Shown in pieces: positions 9,767 through 18,563 of a DNA stretch of 64,000 nucleotides. The stretch's first letter is position 1. Every line of letters starts with the position of its first letter. The notes below the pieces were generated by a model. It saw nothing but the letters and a program-made list of their open reading frames with translations. It did not search any database and had not been told where the DNA came from. The DNA is from Brevundimonas sp. (GTDB lineage Bacteria; Pseudomonadota; Alphaproteobacteria; Caulobacterales; Caulobacteraceae). A program made the translations under genes and the position numbers. The stretch covers positions 62,001 through 126,000 of the forward strand of contig NZ_JAIYCP010000033.1 in the NCBI RefSeq assembly GCF_027487935.1, written 5' to 3'.

Positions 9767-10363
9767 ATGACCGGTTTCGACGTAATCGCCATTCTGGTCA
9801 TCCTCGCCTCGGCGGCGGCCGGCTGGGTGCGCGGCGGTACGCGCGAGATCATCACCCTGCTGAGCTTTGTGCTCGCGGCCTTCATCGCCCTCGTGGCCCT
9901 GCCGCTGACGGCGCCCCTCGGGCGAGCGCTGGTCAACCCGGACTGGGCCGGTACGATCGCGGCAGCGGTGACCTCCTTCCTGCTGATCTATTTCGGCATC
10001 CGCATCTTCGGATCGTTTCTGTCGAAGCAGGCCCAGGCTCATCCGCAGCTCGGCGGTCTGGACCGCGCCCTCGGAATCTTCGTCGGCGCAGCCCGCGCAC
10101 TGGTGTTGCTGGGAGCCATCCATCTGGTTGTCGTCGCCGCCATGCCGGGCGAGCGAACCCCGCGCTGGCTCAGCGAGGCGGCCCTGCGACCAGTCACGGC
10201 GGGCGCGGCTCGGCTGATCCAGATCGTGCTGCCGGGCATCGGCCGCGGTGCCGACGCCCTGGCACCGGTGGTGACTTCGTCCGTGAACGAGGGATTTTCC
10301 AGCGAAGAAGCCTTGCCCTCGCCCCAAACAAACAATACTCCGCCCGCGTCCGCCACCGACTAG
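9767..10363 (+). CDS. cvpA: CvpA family membrane protein
   Basis: 198-residue inner-membrane protein with four predicted hydrophobic segments (about 5-22, 28-50, 62-85 and 103-122) and the CvpA opening MTGFDVIAILVILASAAAGWVRG. The family was named for colicin V production; other family roles are stress tolerance and envelope maintenance. The Ser/Pro/Asn-rich C-terminus is cytoplasmic or disordered. It lies 27 bases upstream of purF, the linkage also seen in enterobacteria, so it is probably co-transcribed with it. Confidence 0.9.
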   Translation: MTGFDVIAILVILASAAAGWVRGGTREIITLLSFVLAAFIALVALPLTAPLGRALVNPDWAGTIAAAVTSFLLIYFGIRIFGSFLSKQAQAHPQLGGLDRALGIFVGAARALVLLGAIHLVVVAAMPGERTPRWLSEAALRPVTAGAARLIQIVLPGIGRGADALAPVVTSSVNEGFSSEEALPSPQTNNTPPASATD

Positions 10364-10390
10364 CGTTCCCCGCATCATCGGAGCCCCACG

Positions 10391-11905
10391 ATGAGCAGTC
10401 CCGTGCATTCCATCGCTGATCCTGTTGTCCACCGGGATCACTACCGCGAAGCCGATGATGATCGGCCGCGGCTGGAATGCGGCGTCTGTGGCGTCTGGGG
10501 TGCCGACAAGAATGCCGCCTCGGCCATCGTCGCCCTGGGCCTGCACGCCCTGCAGCACCGCGGCCAGGAGGCCTGCGGCATCGCCAGCGTCAACGACACC
10601 CGCTTTCACACCGAACGCCACATGGGGCTGGTCGGCGAGGCTTTCGGCGGCACGGACCTGCCGGAACGGCTACCGGGGTCCGCCGCGGTCGGCCACACCC
10701 GCTATTCCACCGCCGGCGGCAGCTTCCTGCGCAACATCCAGCCGATGTTCGCCGATCTCGATCAGGGCGGCATCGCCATCGCCCACAACGGCAACCTGAC
10801 CAACCATCTGTATGTGCGGAACCAGCTGGTCGGCGAAGGGGCCATCTTCCAGTCGACGTCCGACTCCGAGGTCATCCTTCACCTGATCGCCCGTAGCCGG
10901 AAGGCCAAGATCGTCGATCGCTTCATCGACGCCATCGGCCGGATCGAGGGCGGCTACGCCCTGGTCTGCGCCACCCGCTCCAAACTGATCGGCGCGCGCG
11001 ACCCGCTCGGCATCCGTCCGCTGGTCCTGGGCCGGCTCGGCGACGCCTGGGTGCTGGCGTCGGAAACCTGCGCGCTGGACACCATCGGCGCGACCTTCGA
11101 GCGTGATGTCGAGCACGGCGAGGTCATCGTCATCGACCATGAGGGACTGAAGTCGCTCAAGCCCTTCCCGACCCGTGCAGCCCGCCCCTGCCTGTTCGAA
11201 TATGTCTATTTCGCCCGCCCGGACAGCATCGTGAACGGCCGCTCGGTCTATGGCGTGCGCAAGCGGATGGGCATGAAACTGGCCCGGGAGCATGCGATCG
11301 AGGCTGACGTCGTCGTGCCCGTGCCGGACTCCGGCGTGCCCGCGGCGCTCGGTTATGCCCAGGAGAGCGGCATTCCCTATGAGATGGGGATCATCCGCAG
11401 CCACTATCTGGGTCGCACCTTCATCCAGCCCAGCCAGGGGGCACGGCAGAAGGGCGTACAGATGAAGCACAGCCCCAACCGGTCGGTACTGGAGGGCAAG
11501 CGGGTCGTCCTGATCGACGATTCCATCGTGCGCGGCACGACCTCGGTGAAACTGGTGAGGGCCGTGCGCGCGGCCGGCGCGACCGAGGTGCATCTTCGCT
11601 CGGCCTCGCCGCCGATCCTGTGGCCGGATTTCTACGGCATCGACATGCCGGAGCGGGACCAGCTGATCGCCGCCAACCATACGCTTGAGGAGATGCGGGC
11701 CCACCTCGAGGTCGATTCGCTCGGCTTCCTGTCGGTCGAAGGCCTCTATGACGCCATGGAGGCCGGACCGCGCGATCCGCGCAATCCACAGTTCACCGAT
11801 CACTATTTCACCGGCGAATACCCAACCCGTCTGCTGGATCGCGAGATCGAGGAGGGCGGCCGCGAGGTTGCTGCGCGGCAACTTTCGCTGCTGGTGAGCG
11901 CTTAA
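10391..11905 (+). CDS. purF: Amidophosphoribosyltransferase
   Basis: Commits PRPP to purine synthesis by adding ammonia from glutamine. 504 residues. A 29-residue propeptide precedes Cys30 (in LECGVCGVWG), which becomes the N-terminal nucleophile after cleavage. The glutaminase domain contains HTRYSTAGG and IAHNGNLTN; the PRTase domain has the PRPP loop VVLIDDSIVRGTTS. It resembles the long-propeptide Bacillus class, yet the positions that bind its iron-sulfur cluster are not all cysteines here: PDFYGID replaces PCFYGID and the C-terminal C-x2-C is absent. Confidence 0.97.
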   Translation: MSSPVHSIADPVVHRDHYREADDDRPRLECGVCGVWGADKNAASAIVALGLHALQHRGQEACGIASVNDTRFHTERHMGLVGEAFGGTDLPERLPGSAAVGHTRYSTAGGSFLRNIQPMFADLDQGGIAIAHNGNLTNHLYVRNQLVGEGAIFQSTSDSEVILHLIARSRKAKIVDRFIDAIGRIEGGYALVCATRSKLIGARDPLGIRPLVLGRLGDAWVLASETCALDTIGATFERDVEHGEVIVIDHEGLKSLKPFPTRAARPCLFEYVYFARPDSIVNGRSVYGVRKRMGMKLAREHAIEADVVVPVPDSGVPAALGYAQESGIPYEMGIIRSHYLGRTFIQPSQGARQKGVQMKHSPNRSVLEGKRVVLIDDSIVRGTTSVKLVRAVRAAGATEVHLRSASPPILWPDFYGIDMPERDQLIAANHTLEEMRAHLEVDSLGFLSVEGLYDAMEAGPRDPRNPQFTDHYFTGEYPTRLLDREIEEGGREVAARQLSLLVSA

Positions 11906-11969
11906 GGGCGAAACCGGACCGGACGCGCAGAGCGTTCGGGCCCCGATCTTCGCGCATCCGGAGGCCTCT

Positions 11970-12314
11970 GTGGTCCAGCTCGGCTATTTCACCGTCGACA
12001 CCCCCGATATCGCCAGAGCCCGCGCCTTCTTCAGCGCCCTGTTCGGCTGGACCTTTGACGAAGATGCGTCAGGCCCGACCTATGCCCATGTCGCCGACAG
12101 CGACCCGCCCTTCGGCTTCACCCGGTCCGAACGGGCCAGCCAGCTGCCCCACCTGTATTTCCGGGTCGAGGATATCGATGCCCTGTGCGAGCGGGTCGTG
12201 GAGCTGGGCGGCAAGGCGGCCATCCCTTCGGACAGCGCCACCGGCCGTTCGGTCGTGGTCTGCGACGACCAGGGCTGCAGTTTCAGCCTGTGGCAGCCGG
12301 CAGCGGGCTTTTAG
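11970..12314 (+). CDS. VOC (glyoxalase/bleomycin-resistance fold) family protein
   Basis: 114 residues forming one vicinal-oxygen-chelate module: the opening GYFTVDTPDIARARAFFSAL, a central LYFRVEDIDALCERVVELGG, and the closing VVCDDQGCSFSLWQP strand. Substrate is unknown; such single-module proteins dimerise and may bind metals or small ligands. It starts at GTG 11970, with GGAG about seven bases upstream. The stop overlaps the stop of the convergent toxin gene by four bases. No functional link to purF is evident. Confidence 0.85.
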   Translation: MVQLGYFTVDTPDIARARAFFSALFGWTFDEDASGPTYAHVADSDPPFGFTRSERASQLPHLYFRVEDIDALCERVVELGGKAAIPSDSATGRSVVVCDDQGCSFSLWQPAAGF

Positions 12315-12625
12315 GGAAGCTCTTCAGGCCCGGTCGACCACGCTGTCCAGTTCTGGGCGGTATGGTAGATGCGCAGAATGCGGAGCTGTCCTTCGGGTCC
12401 GCCCACCAGCGAATAGATCACCAGATACGCGGTGCGAAGAACCGCCTTCTCATAGGTTCCCTCGCGCTGACCGGGGCGCCCGATGGGACGGCGCGCCAAT
12501 CCTTCGACGGTCGCCTGGATACGCTCGGCCAGCCGCTCCGCCGCCTCCGGATTGCGTTCCGCCAGCCAGTCGATGGCGTTTTCATACTGGTCGATCGCCG
12601 TTTCCGACCAATCGACGGTTCTCAA
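12311..12625 (-). CDS. ParE/RelE-family toxin
   Basis: 104-residue protein of the RelE/ParE superfamily. It opens with VDWSETAIDQYENAIDWLAE, has the AAERLAERIQATVEGLARRP helix pair and the region around GTYEKAVLRTAYLVIYSLV and LRILRIYHTAQNW that forms the beta sheet of the fold. ParE members poison gyrase and RelE members cut mRNA; which applies cannot be read here, although the Lys/Arg/Tyr set of RelE is incomplete, favouring ParE. Start overlaps the antitoxin stop by four bases, the normal antitoxin-first order. Confidence 0.85.
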   Translation of the reverse strand: MRTVDWSETAIDQYENAIDWLAERNPEAAERLAERIQATVEGLARRPIGRPGQREGTYEKAVLRTAYLVIYSLVGGPEGQLRILRIYHTAQNWTAWSTGPEELP

Positions 12626-12879
12626 GGCTGCTTCTTGTGCTTGTCGAGCGTGGCGCGAATGCGCCGCATGGCCTCGGCGTGGGGTACAGTTCGACCCACA
12701 CGGAAGTCCTCAAGGCTCTGGTCGACGGCCGCCAGCATTTCCAGCTCTCGATCCAGAAAAACTTCGAGCGTGCGTTCGGCCACCGACGATGGTGTCCGGT
12801 TGGTCTGTTCGGCGAACCGGCCGAGTTTGTCCTTGAGCTCTTCGCTGACCCGGAGCGTGAGGGTGGCTGTTTTCGCCAT
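12622..12879 (-). CDS. Ribbon-helix-helix antitoxin (ParD/CopG type)
   Basis: 85-residue partner of the downstream toxin. The N-terminal TLTLRVSEELKDKLGRFAEQ is a ribbon-helix-helix DNA-binding motif, expected to repress its own promoter; the acidic C-terminal helix region with LEDFRVGRTVPHAEAMRRI should wrap the toxin. ATG 12879 is used because an upstream extension has no coding character. The promoter and operator should lie in the short 12880-12950 interval shared with the divergent SDR gene. Pair function is known for the family; the specific target is inference. Confidence 0.85.
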   Translation of the reverse strand: MAKTATLTLRVSEELKDKLGRFAEQTNRTPSSVAERTLEVFLDRELEMLAAVDQSLEDFRVGRTVPHAEAMRRIRATLDKHKKQP

Positions 12880-12952
12880 GGAATGACCTCGTTCGACTGT
12901 AGGGCAATGTAACACATTGACGGTGATCAACGCCATGCCTACCAACCCCGCC

Positions 12953-13705
12953 ATGACTGACCTCCCCCTCAAGGACCGCATCGCCCTCGTCGTGGGGGCC
13001 TCGCGCGGCATCGGCTATGAGAGTGCCCTCGCCCTGGCGAAGGCCGGTGCCCATGTCATCGCTACAGCGCGCACCGTCGGTGGGCTGGAAGAGCTGGACG
13101 ATGCCATCTTCGCCGCCACCGGCAAGCACGCCACCCTGATCCCCTTCGACCTGGTGGACGGCGGCGCGATCGACCGTCTGGGCGGTGCCATCTATGAGCG
13201 CTTCGGGCGGCTGGACATCTGGGTGCAGGCTGCGGCGACCATGGGGGCCTCGGGTCTGACCCCCGTCAGCCACGCCGACCCGCGCATCTGGGGCAAGGTC
13301 GAGAAGACCAATTTCACCGCCGTCTATCGCCTGATCCGCTCGCTGGAGCCCCTGCTGAAGGTCTCCGATGCCGGCCGCGCCGTCTATCTCACCACCAGCG
13401 TCGCCGCCGCCCCCAGGGCCTTCTGGGGCCTGTATGCCGCGACCAAGGCCGGCGCCGAGGCGCTGCTGAAATGCTGGGCGGACGAGATCGAATCCATGCC
13501 GATCCGGGTCTCGATCGTCGATCCGGGCCGGATGCGCACGGCGATGCGCGCCCAGGCCTTTCCGGGCGAGGACCCGCAGGACGTCATCCATCCCTCGGCG
13601 ATCGGCCCGCTGATCGTCGAACTGGCCCGCGGCGATCTCGAGCCGCCGCTGGAGGTCCGCTTCAGGGACTGGAGCCAGGGGCCGGGTGTGGCGGCGCTGA
13701 TCTGA
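12953..13705 (+). CDS. Short-chain dehydrogenase/reductase (SDR) family oxidoreductase
   Basis: 250 residues of classical SDR: the NAD(P) binding VVGASRGIGYESALALAKAG near residue 11, the conserved N-A-A-x-M-G position read here as QAAATMGAS, catalytic Ser region in YLTTSVAAA and the Y-x3-K motif as YAATKAG. Substrate unknown. TTG 12917 or ATG 12935 could extend the N-terminus; ATG 12953 gives the usual short lead before the Rossmann strand. Its stop lies two bases before the end of the convergent der gene. Confidence 0.88.
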   Translation: MTDLPLKDRIALVVGASRGIGYESALALAKAGAHVIATARTVGGLEELDDAIFAATGKHATLIPFDLVDGGAIDRLGGAIYERFGRLDIWVQAAATMGASGLTPVSHADPRIWGKVEKTNFTAVYRLIRSLEPLLKVSDAGRAVYLTTSVAAAPRAFWGLYAATKAGAEALLKCWADEIESMPIRVSIVDPGRMRTAMRAQAFPGEDPQDVIHPSAIGPLIVELARGDLEPPLEVRFRDWSQGPGVAALI

Positions 13706-13706
13706 C

Positions 13707-15329
13707 CTACTTCTTCGGCGCGTGCTTCTGCCCGGTCCGGATCCGACCTGACCGCGAGACCTGCCTCGCCCCGCCCCGCGCGCCCTTCTGGACCGCGACG
13801 GACGAGCCGGCCTTCTTGTTGGCGCTGGCCTTCAGCCCCGCCAGCGGCTTCAGCTTGGTCTTGCCGGCCTTCTTCTGCTCCAGCGCCTTGCCGGGCAGGT
13901 TGGACAGCATCTCGGCGCGTTCGGCCTTTTTGATGACCTTACGCGGCGCGGTCTTGGCGTCGCCCTTGTAGCGTTCGGGACCCGACTTGGACCCGCCCGG
14001 CGCATAGGGGTTCTCACTGCCTGACTTCACGATCAGACGGATCGGCGTGCCCGGCAGGTCGAAGGACTCGCGCAGATTGTTGACCAGATAGCGTTTGTAC
14101 TGCTCCGGCATGGCCTCGGCGCGGCTGGCCATGAGCACGAAGGTCGGCGGGCGGGCCTTGGTCTGGGCCATGTATTTGGGCTTGATCCGCTTGCCGTCGA
14201 CGGCGGGGGGCGGATGCCTCTGGGTCGCCATGGACAGCCAGTCGTTCAGGTCCTTGGTCTTGACCTTGACCGACCAGGTGGCGTGGGCCTGAAGCACGGC
14301 AGGCATCAGCCGCTCGACGCCGCGGCCGCTGTGCGACGACAGGGCCACGAACGGCGAGCCCTTCAGCTGGGGCAGCTTGTCCTCGGCCATCTGGCTGAGC
14401 TTGGCCAGCCTGGCCTGCGGGTTTTCCTCAAGGTCCCATTTGGCCGCGACATAGACCAGCGCCCGCCCTTCGCGCTCGACCAGATCGGCCAGCTGCAGGT
14501 CCTGAGTGTCGAAGGCATCGTCCTTGTCCATGACCAGAACGACCACCTCGGCGAAGGTGATGGCGCGGATGGTGTCGGCGACCGACAGCTTCTCCAGCTT
14601 CTCCTGCACACGGGCCTTGCGACGCATGCCGGCGGTGTCGACGAGCCGGATGTTCTGGCCCTCGTATTCCCAGTCGACCGAGATGGAGTCACGGGTAATG
14701 CCGGCCTCGGGGCCGGTCAGCATCCGGTCCTCGCCGATCAGGCGGTTGATCAGGGTCGACTTGCCCGCATTGGGGCGACCGATGATGGCGATGCGGATCG
14801 GCTTGTCCGGTTCGTCGACCTCCTCGACGAAGATGTCGGCCGATGCGGCGACCACGGCGGCATACAGGTCCGCCATACCCTCGCCGTGCTCGGCCGAGAT
14901 GGCGACCGGCTCTCCGAAGCCCAGAGAATAGGCCTCGCCGATGCCGCCGCCGCTCTCGCGGCTCTCGGACTTGTTGGCCAGCAGGATGACGGGCTTGTGC
15001 TGTTTGCGCAGGCGTTCGGCGAAGATCTGGTCCAGCGAGGTCACGCCCTCGCGGGCGTCCATCATGAACAGGATCAGGTCGCCGTCCTCCAGCGCCGCCT
15101 CGGTCTGTTCGCGCATCCGGGATTCGAGGCTGTCGTCGGTGACGTCCTCATAGCCGGCGGTGTCGATCAGGGTCAGGTCCATGTCGCCGATGTTGCCGTC
15201 AGCATACCGGCGATCGCGGGTCACGCCCGGCCGGTCATCGACCAGCGCCAGGCGCTTGCCGACGAGGCGGTTGAACAATGTCGACTTGCCCACATTGGGG
15301 CGGCCGACGATGGCGACTTTGAGAGCCAT
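13707..15329 (-). CDS. der: Ribosome biogenesis GTPase Der (EngA)
   Basis: Essential GTPase with two tandem G domains that assists 50S subunit maturation. 540 residues. First domain: GRPNVGKSTLFN (about 9-20) and DTAGYED; second: GRPNAGKSTLIN (about 185) and DTAGMRRKARV; then a KH-like domain ending near residue 465. The last 70 or so residues are a Lys/Ala/Gly/Arg-rich tail absent from the shorter E. coli form. Last gene of the YfgM-like, bamB, der run, the order seen in many proteobacteria. Confidence 0.97.
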   Translation of the reverse strand: MALKVAIVGRPNVGKSTLFNRLVGKRLALVDDRPGVTRDRRYADGNIGDMDLTLIDTAGYEDVTDDSLESRMREQTEAALEDGDLILFMMDAREGVTSLDQIFAERLRKQHKPVILLANKSESRESGGGIGEAYSLGFGEPVAISAEHGEGMADLYAAVVAASADIFVEEVDEPDKPIRIAIIGRPNAGKSTLINRLIGEDRMLTGPEAGITRDSISVDWEYEGQNIRLVDTAGMRRKARVQEKLEKLSVADTIRAITFAEVVVLVMDKDDAFDTQDLQLADLVEREGRALVYVAAKWDLEENPQARLAKLSQMAEDKLPQLKGSPFVALSSHSGRGVERLMPAVLQAHATWSVKVKTKDLNDWLSMATQRHPPPAVDGKRIKPKYMAQTKARPPTFVLMASRAEAMPEQYKRYLVNNLRESFDLPGTPIRLIVKSGSENPYAPGGSKSGPERYKGDAKTAPRKVIKKAERAEMLSNLPGKALEQKKAGKTKLKPLAGLKASANKKAGSSVAVQKGARGGARQVSRSGRIRTGQKHAPKK

Positions 15330-15361
15330 GTCGGCCTTCTAACGCAGTTCGGTTGGGAACG

Positions 15362-16780
15362 TCAGCGAATGCTGACGAGATCGCCCTTGTCGGTGAGAAC
15401 ATAGAGGGCGCCGTTGTAGGCGGCGGGGGCGATATAGACCGGGCCACCCATGCGGATCGAGGCGGTCTGGGCACCGGTCTTGGGATCAAGCGCGACCAGC
15501 TCGCCGTCCGAATTGGTCAGGACAAGTCGGCTCGAGGCCATCAGGGGACCGGACCAGATCGGCCGTACGGTCCGATCGAAGAAGCCGAACATGCCGCCTT
15601 CCTGGCGAACACGGCCCTCGTTGAGGTCACGGGTCCAGTAGATCTGGCCGCTGTCGCGGTTGATGACGGTCAGTTCGCCTTCCTTGGACACGACATAGAC
15701 CACCTCACCCACCGGCAGGGGCGCATTGACGCCGCCAATCGGCAGCGGCGCCCATTTCGGCTGGCCCGACCGGATGTCCATGGCGGACATCACACCGGAA
15801 TGGCTGACGGCATAGACGACCCCGCGGCTGATGACCGGGCGGCCGGCGATGTCGCGGATTTCGGAAAGGGCGCTGGTGCGGCTCGTGCGCGACAGCACCT
15901 GCTGCCAGAGGGACTGGCCCGTGGAGGCGCGCAGGGCAATGACTTCGCCGGACGAGAAGGGTGCGATCACCGTGTCGCCGATCACTGCCGGGCTGGAGGC
16001 GCGCAGCAGCCGGGCCGGCTCGGGAATGCCGCGATAGGACCAGTCCTGACGGCCGGTGGCGGTGTCGAAGGCCTGGATCTGGTTCTCGACGTCGACAACA
16101 AAGACCCGGCTGCCCGAGACCGTCGGGGCCCCATGGATCGGCACATCGACCGGGGTGGTCCAGATCACGGCACCGGAGGCCTGGTCGATGGCGGTGATGG
16201 TGCGATAGCCCGAAGCCACAAACACCTTGCCGCCGCCAACGGCCACGCCACCGCCGAAGCCGCCGCCATCCGAGCGGCCGCCCATGCCGAGGAAACCGGT
16301 TCGGCGCGCGCTCTCTGCCGGCTTGACGTTGACACGCCAGGCCTGGGCACCCGTTCCGGCATCGAGGGCCGAAACGGTGGATTCGCCATCCAGCACAAAC
16401 ACGCGGCCATTGTCCGCGACGACGGGGGCCATGACCTGACGCGTGCGCGAGGAGCCGACACCAATGCCGCGACGCCAGGCGACCGTGAACTCGGCACCCG
16501 CGATCACGTGCTCCACGGCGTTGTCAGCGTTACCGCCCGGCTGGGTCCAGGCAATCGCCGCCTGGGGGCCCGGAATGAAGAAGTCACGGCCGGACAGGGC
16601 AGCCGAAGGAACCAGCGCCTGTTCGAACTCCAGCACCGAGATGCGTTGTCCCTCCGTGGCCGTGGCCTGCGGTGCGTTGTTCTTGCCGAGGCCGAACGGC
16701 AACATGCCCTGCACCGTGCTGCACGAAGCGAGGGTGACGGCGAGCCCGCTCATCAGGGCGACTTTAAGCACGCGATTCAT
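15362..16780 (-). CDS. bamB: Outer membrane protein assembly factor BamB (lipoprotein)
   Basis: Lipoprotein of the BAM complex that helps BamA insert beta-barrel proteins. 472 residues from ATG 16780; the signal peptide ends in the lipobox LASC with the lipidated Cys20. The rest is a chain of PQQ-like beta-propeller repeats such as GAQAWRVNV, GAVIWTTPV, GRQDWSYRG and GQIYWTRDL. It is longer than the 390-residue E. coli protein. The start chosen gives a normal n-region, whereas an upstream ATG at 16807 would bury the signal. Coupled to the YfgM-like gene and der. Confidence 0.93.
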   Translation of the reverse strand: MNRVLKVALMSGLAVTLASCSTVQGMLPFGLGKNNAPQATATEGQRISVLEFEQALVPSAALSGRDFFIPGPQAAIAWTQPGGNADNAVEHVIAGAEFTVAWRRGIGVGSSRTRQVMAPVVADNGRVFVLDGESTVSALDAGTGAQAWRVNVKPAESARRTGFLGMGGRSDGGGFGGGVAVGGGKVFVASGYRTITAIDQASGAVIWTTPVDVPIHGAPTVSGSRVFVVDVENQIQAFDTATGRQDWSYRGIPEPARLLRASSPAVIGDTVIAPFSSGEVIALRASTGQSLWQQVLSRTSRTSALSEIRDIAGRPVISRGVVYAVSHSGVMSAMDIRSGQPKWAPLPIGGVNAPLPVGEVVYVVSKEGELTVINRDSGQIYWTRDLNEGRVRQEGGMFGFFDRTVRPIWSGPLMASSRLVLTNSDGELVALDPKTGAQTASIRMGGPVYIAPAAYNGALYVLTDKGDLVSIR

Positions 16781-16803
16781 GGGGTACGTCCTGAAGGCGA
16801 TAA

Positions 16804-17556
16804 TCACGGGCGGGTCGAAGCCGCGGCGGCAGCCGGAGGGGCGGCCGAAGCGGGCGGGGGGACGGGGATGGCAGCCTGCGCGCGCACAATGGCCGCAAGG
16901 CCGGGCGCACCACCGGCGTCGATCGTCGCAATGGCGAGGTCGGCGCGCTGGATGATGATCTCGGGGGTGTCCAGACCGTTCTTCAGCAGCACCAGGGCCT
17001 CCCGGGCCGGCGCGACCTGACCGTTCTGGAGGCGGGCCATGGCCAGGGCTTCCAGGGCGAAGGCACTCAGCGGGCGGCCATCCTTGGCCAGGGGCTCGAG
17101 ACGGGCCTCGATCTGCGCAAGGGTTTCACCGCTGTCCATAGCCAGCAGCGCGGCCTTGTAGCCGGCGGTGTCGGAGAGCAGAGGGTCGCCGGAGGCCCGG
17201 GCAGCCTCGTCCAGATGCGCGATCGCCTCCGGCACCTTGTTGGCCTCCAGGGCGATGCCGGCGCGCTGCATCAGGGCCATGGCCCGATAGGCGCCGTTGC
17301 CTTCCTTGGCCGCCTGGATGAAGGCCGCGTCCGCACCGACCGGATTTCCGGACTGCAAGGATTCCAGACCGCGGTCATAGGCGACCGAGGCCTTGTCAGC
17401 CTTCGAGGTTTGCCAGCTGTCCCAGCCCCAGAAGGCCAGGGCCGCGACCAGGGCGACCAGAAGAACACCGCCCGCAACGGGCAGCCAGGTGCGGGCCAGC
17501 CGCTTGTAGCGATCGGAGCGAAGCTCCTCCTCGACCTGCTCGAAGACATCAACCAC
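16804..17556 (-). CDS. YfgM-like tetratricopeptide repeat membrane protein
   Basis: 250 residues: a short cytoplasmic N-terminus opening MVDVFEQVEEELRSDRYKRL, one transmembrane helix (about 26-47) and a periplasmic helical TPR-like domain, ending in a Pro/Ala-rich tail. This matches the TPR_21/YfgM group, which binds SecYEG-associated chaperones and sits beside bamB in many genomes. The family is clear from N-terminus and context; a direct role in outer-membrane protein transit is inference from relatives. Confidence 0.85.
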   Translation of the reverse strand: MVDVFEQVEEELRSDRYKRLARTWLPVAGGVLLVALVAALAFWGWDSWQTSKADKASVAYDRGLESLQSGNPVGADAAFIQAAKEGNGAYRAMALMQRAGIALEANKVPEAIAHLDEAARASGDPLLSDTAGYKAALLAMDSGETLAQIEARLEPLAKDGRPLSAFALEALAMARLQNGQVAPAREALVLLKNGLDTPEIIIQRADLAIATIDAGGAPGLAAIVRAQAAIPVPPPASAAPPAAAAASTRP

Positions 17557-17648
17557 GGATACGTCGCCCCCACAAAACGGCTTTCAGGCCGCTGAAACTC
17601 AATCCGGCCGGACCCTAGAGGGTCCCCTGCCCCGCCGCAACGCACCGC

Positions 17649-18485
17649 TTAGGGCGTCGCGGGCTTTTTCGAGAAGTAGGTCTCGACTTCGGCAGGAAAA
17701 CGGCGGGCCTTCACATCGGCGGCATAGGCCCCCACGGCCCGATCGATATCACTGCGCAGATCGGCGTAGCGGCGGACGAATTTCGGCGTCCAGTCGAACA
17801 ATCCCAGCATGTCGGGCGTCACCAGGATCTGGCCGTCGCAGGCCGAGGAGGCCCCGATACCGATGGTCGGCTTGTCGATGGCGAGGGTGATCTCGCGCGC
17901 CAGCCCCTCGGCCACGCCCTCGACCACCACGGCGAAGGCCCCCGCATCGGCGGTCGCCTCGGCCTCGCTCATGACCCGCAGCCGCTCCTCGTCGGTCTTG
18001 CCCTTGGCCTTGAAGGACCCGTCGGTCAGCACCGCCTGGGGGCGCAGACCGACATGACCCATGACCGGAATGCCGCGCTGGACCAGATAGGCGATGGTTT
18101 CCGCGACCGTGGGACCGCTCTCGACCTTCACCCCCTGGGCTCCGGTCTCCTTCATGACGCGGGCGCAGTTCTGGTAGGCCTGCTCCTTGCCCCCCTCATA
18201 GCTGCCGAACGGCATGTCGATGACCACCATGGCCCGCTTCGAGCCACGCATGACCGCCTGGCCATGCAGGATCATCATCTCCAGGGTCACGCCGACCGTA
18301 TTGGGCATGCCGTGGACGACCATGCCGACGCTGTCACCGACCAGCAGCAGGTCGCAGTGATCGTCCAGCAGGGCAGCCGTCGGGGCGTCATAGGCCGTCA
18401 GGCAGACAATCGGTTCCCCGCCCTTGCGGGCCCGGATGTCGGGCGCGGCGATGCGTTTGACCGCTTCCTGCTTCTGGCTGGACAT
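17649..18485 (-). CDS. panB: 3-methyl-2-oxobutanoate hydroxymethyltransferase
   Basis: Adds a hydroxymethyl group from methylene-THF to 2-oxoisovalerate, the first dedicated step of pantothenate synthesis. 278 residues. Magnesium and substrate motifs are visible: [13 protein letters not shown] (about 47), [11 protein letters not shown] (about 85), [18 protein letters not shown] and [12 protein letters not shown]. Single gene; the other pan genes are not nearby. A strong hairpin lies between it and the upstream anti-sigma candidate. Confidence 0.97.
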   Translation of the reverse strand: MSSQKQEAVKRIAAPDIRARKGGEPIVCLTAYDAPTAALLDDHCDLLLVGDSVGMVVHGMPNTVGVTLEMMILHGQAVMRGSKRAMVVIDMPFGSYEGGKEQAYQNCARVMKETGAQGVKVESGPTVAETIAYLVQRGIPVMGHVGLRPQAVLTDGSFKAKGKTDEERLRVMSEAEATADAGAFAVVVEGVAEGLAREITLAIDKPTIGIGASSACDGQILVTPDMLGLFDWTPKFVRRYADLRSDIDRAVGAYAADVKARRFPAEVETYFSKKPATP

Positions 18486-18528
18486 GGCGAGGCCTCCTGT
18501 TCGGACCCTCTAGATAGTCGCCGGCGTC

Positions 18529-18558
18529 CGTCCCGTCATCCCTTGGGAAGACGGGACG
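18529..18558 (-). terminator. Strong hairpin between the ECF cassette and panB
   Basis: Nine-base perfect stem (CGTCCCGTC at 18529-18537 with GACGGGACG at 18550-18558) around a loop that can pair further. It lies 6 bases beyond the stop of the anti-sigma candidate and upstream of panB, where a terminator would be expected. No T-run follows on either strand, so it may be only a partial terminator or an mRNA-stabilising structure. Confidence 0.45.
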
Positions 18559-18563
18559 TCGGA

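Noticed and set aside
15353..17020. Long open frame on the plus strand (555 codons) opposite bamB.
   Set aside because: Mirror of a clear BamB gene; composition typical of an antisense frame in GC-rich DNA and no recognisable domain.
17610..17625. Six-base hairpin GGACCC/GGGTCC between panB and the YfgM-like gene.
   Set aside because: Short stem without a T-run; not supportable as a terminator.
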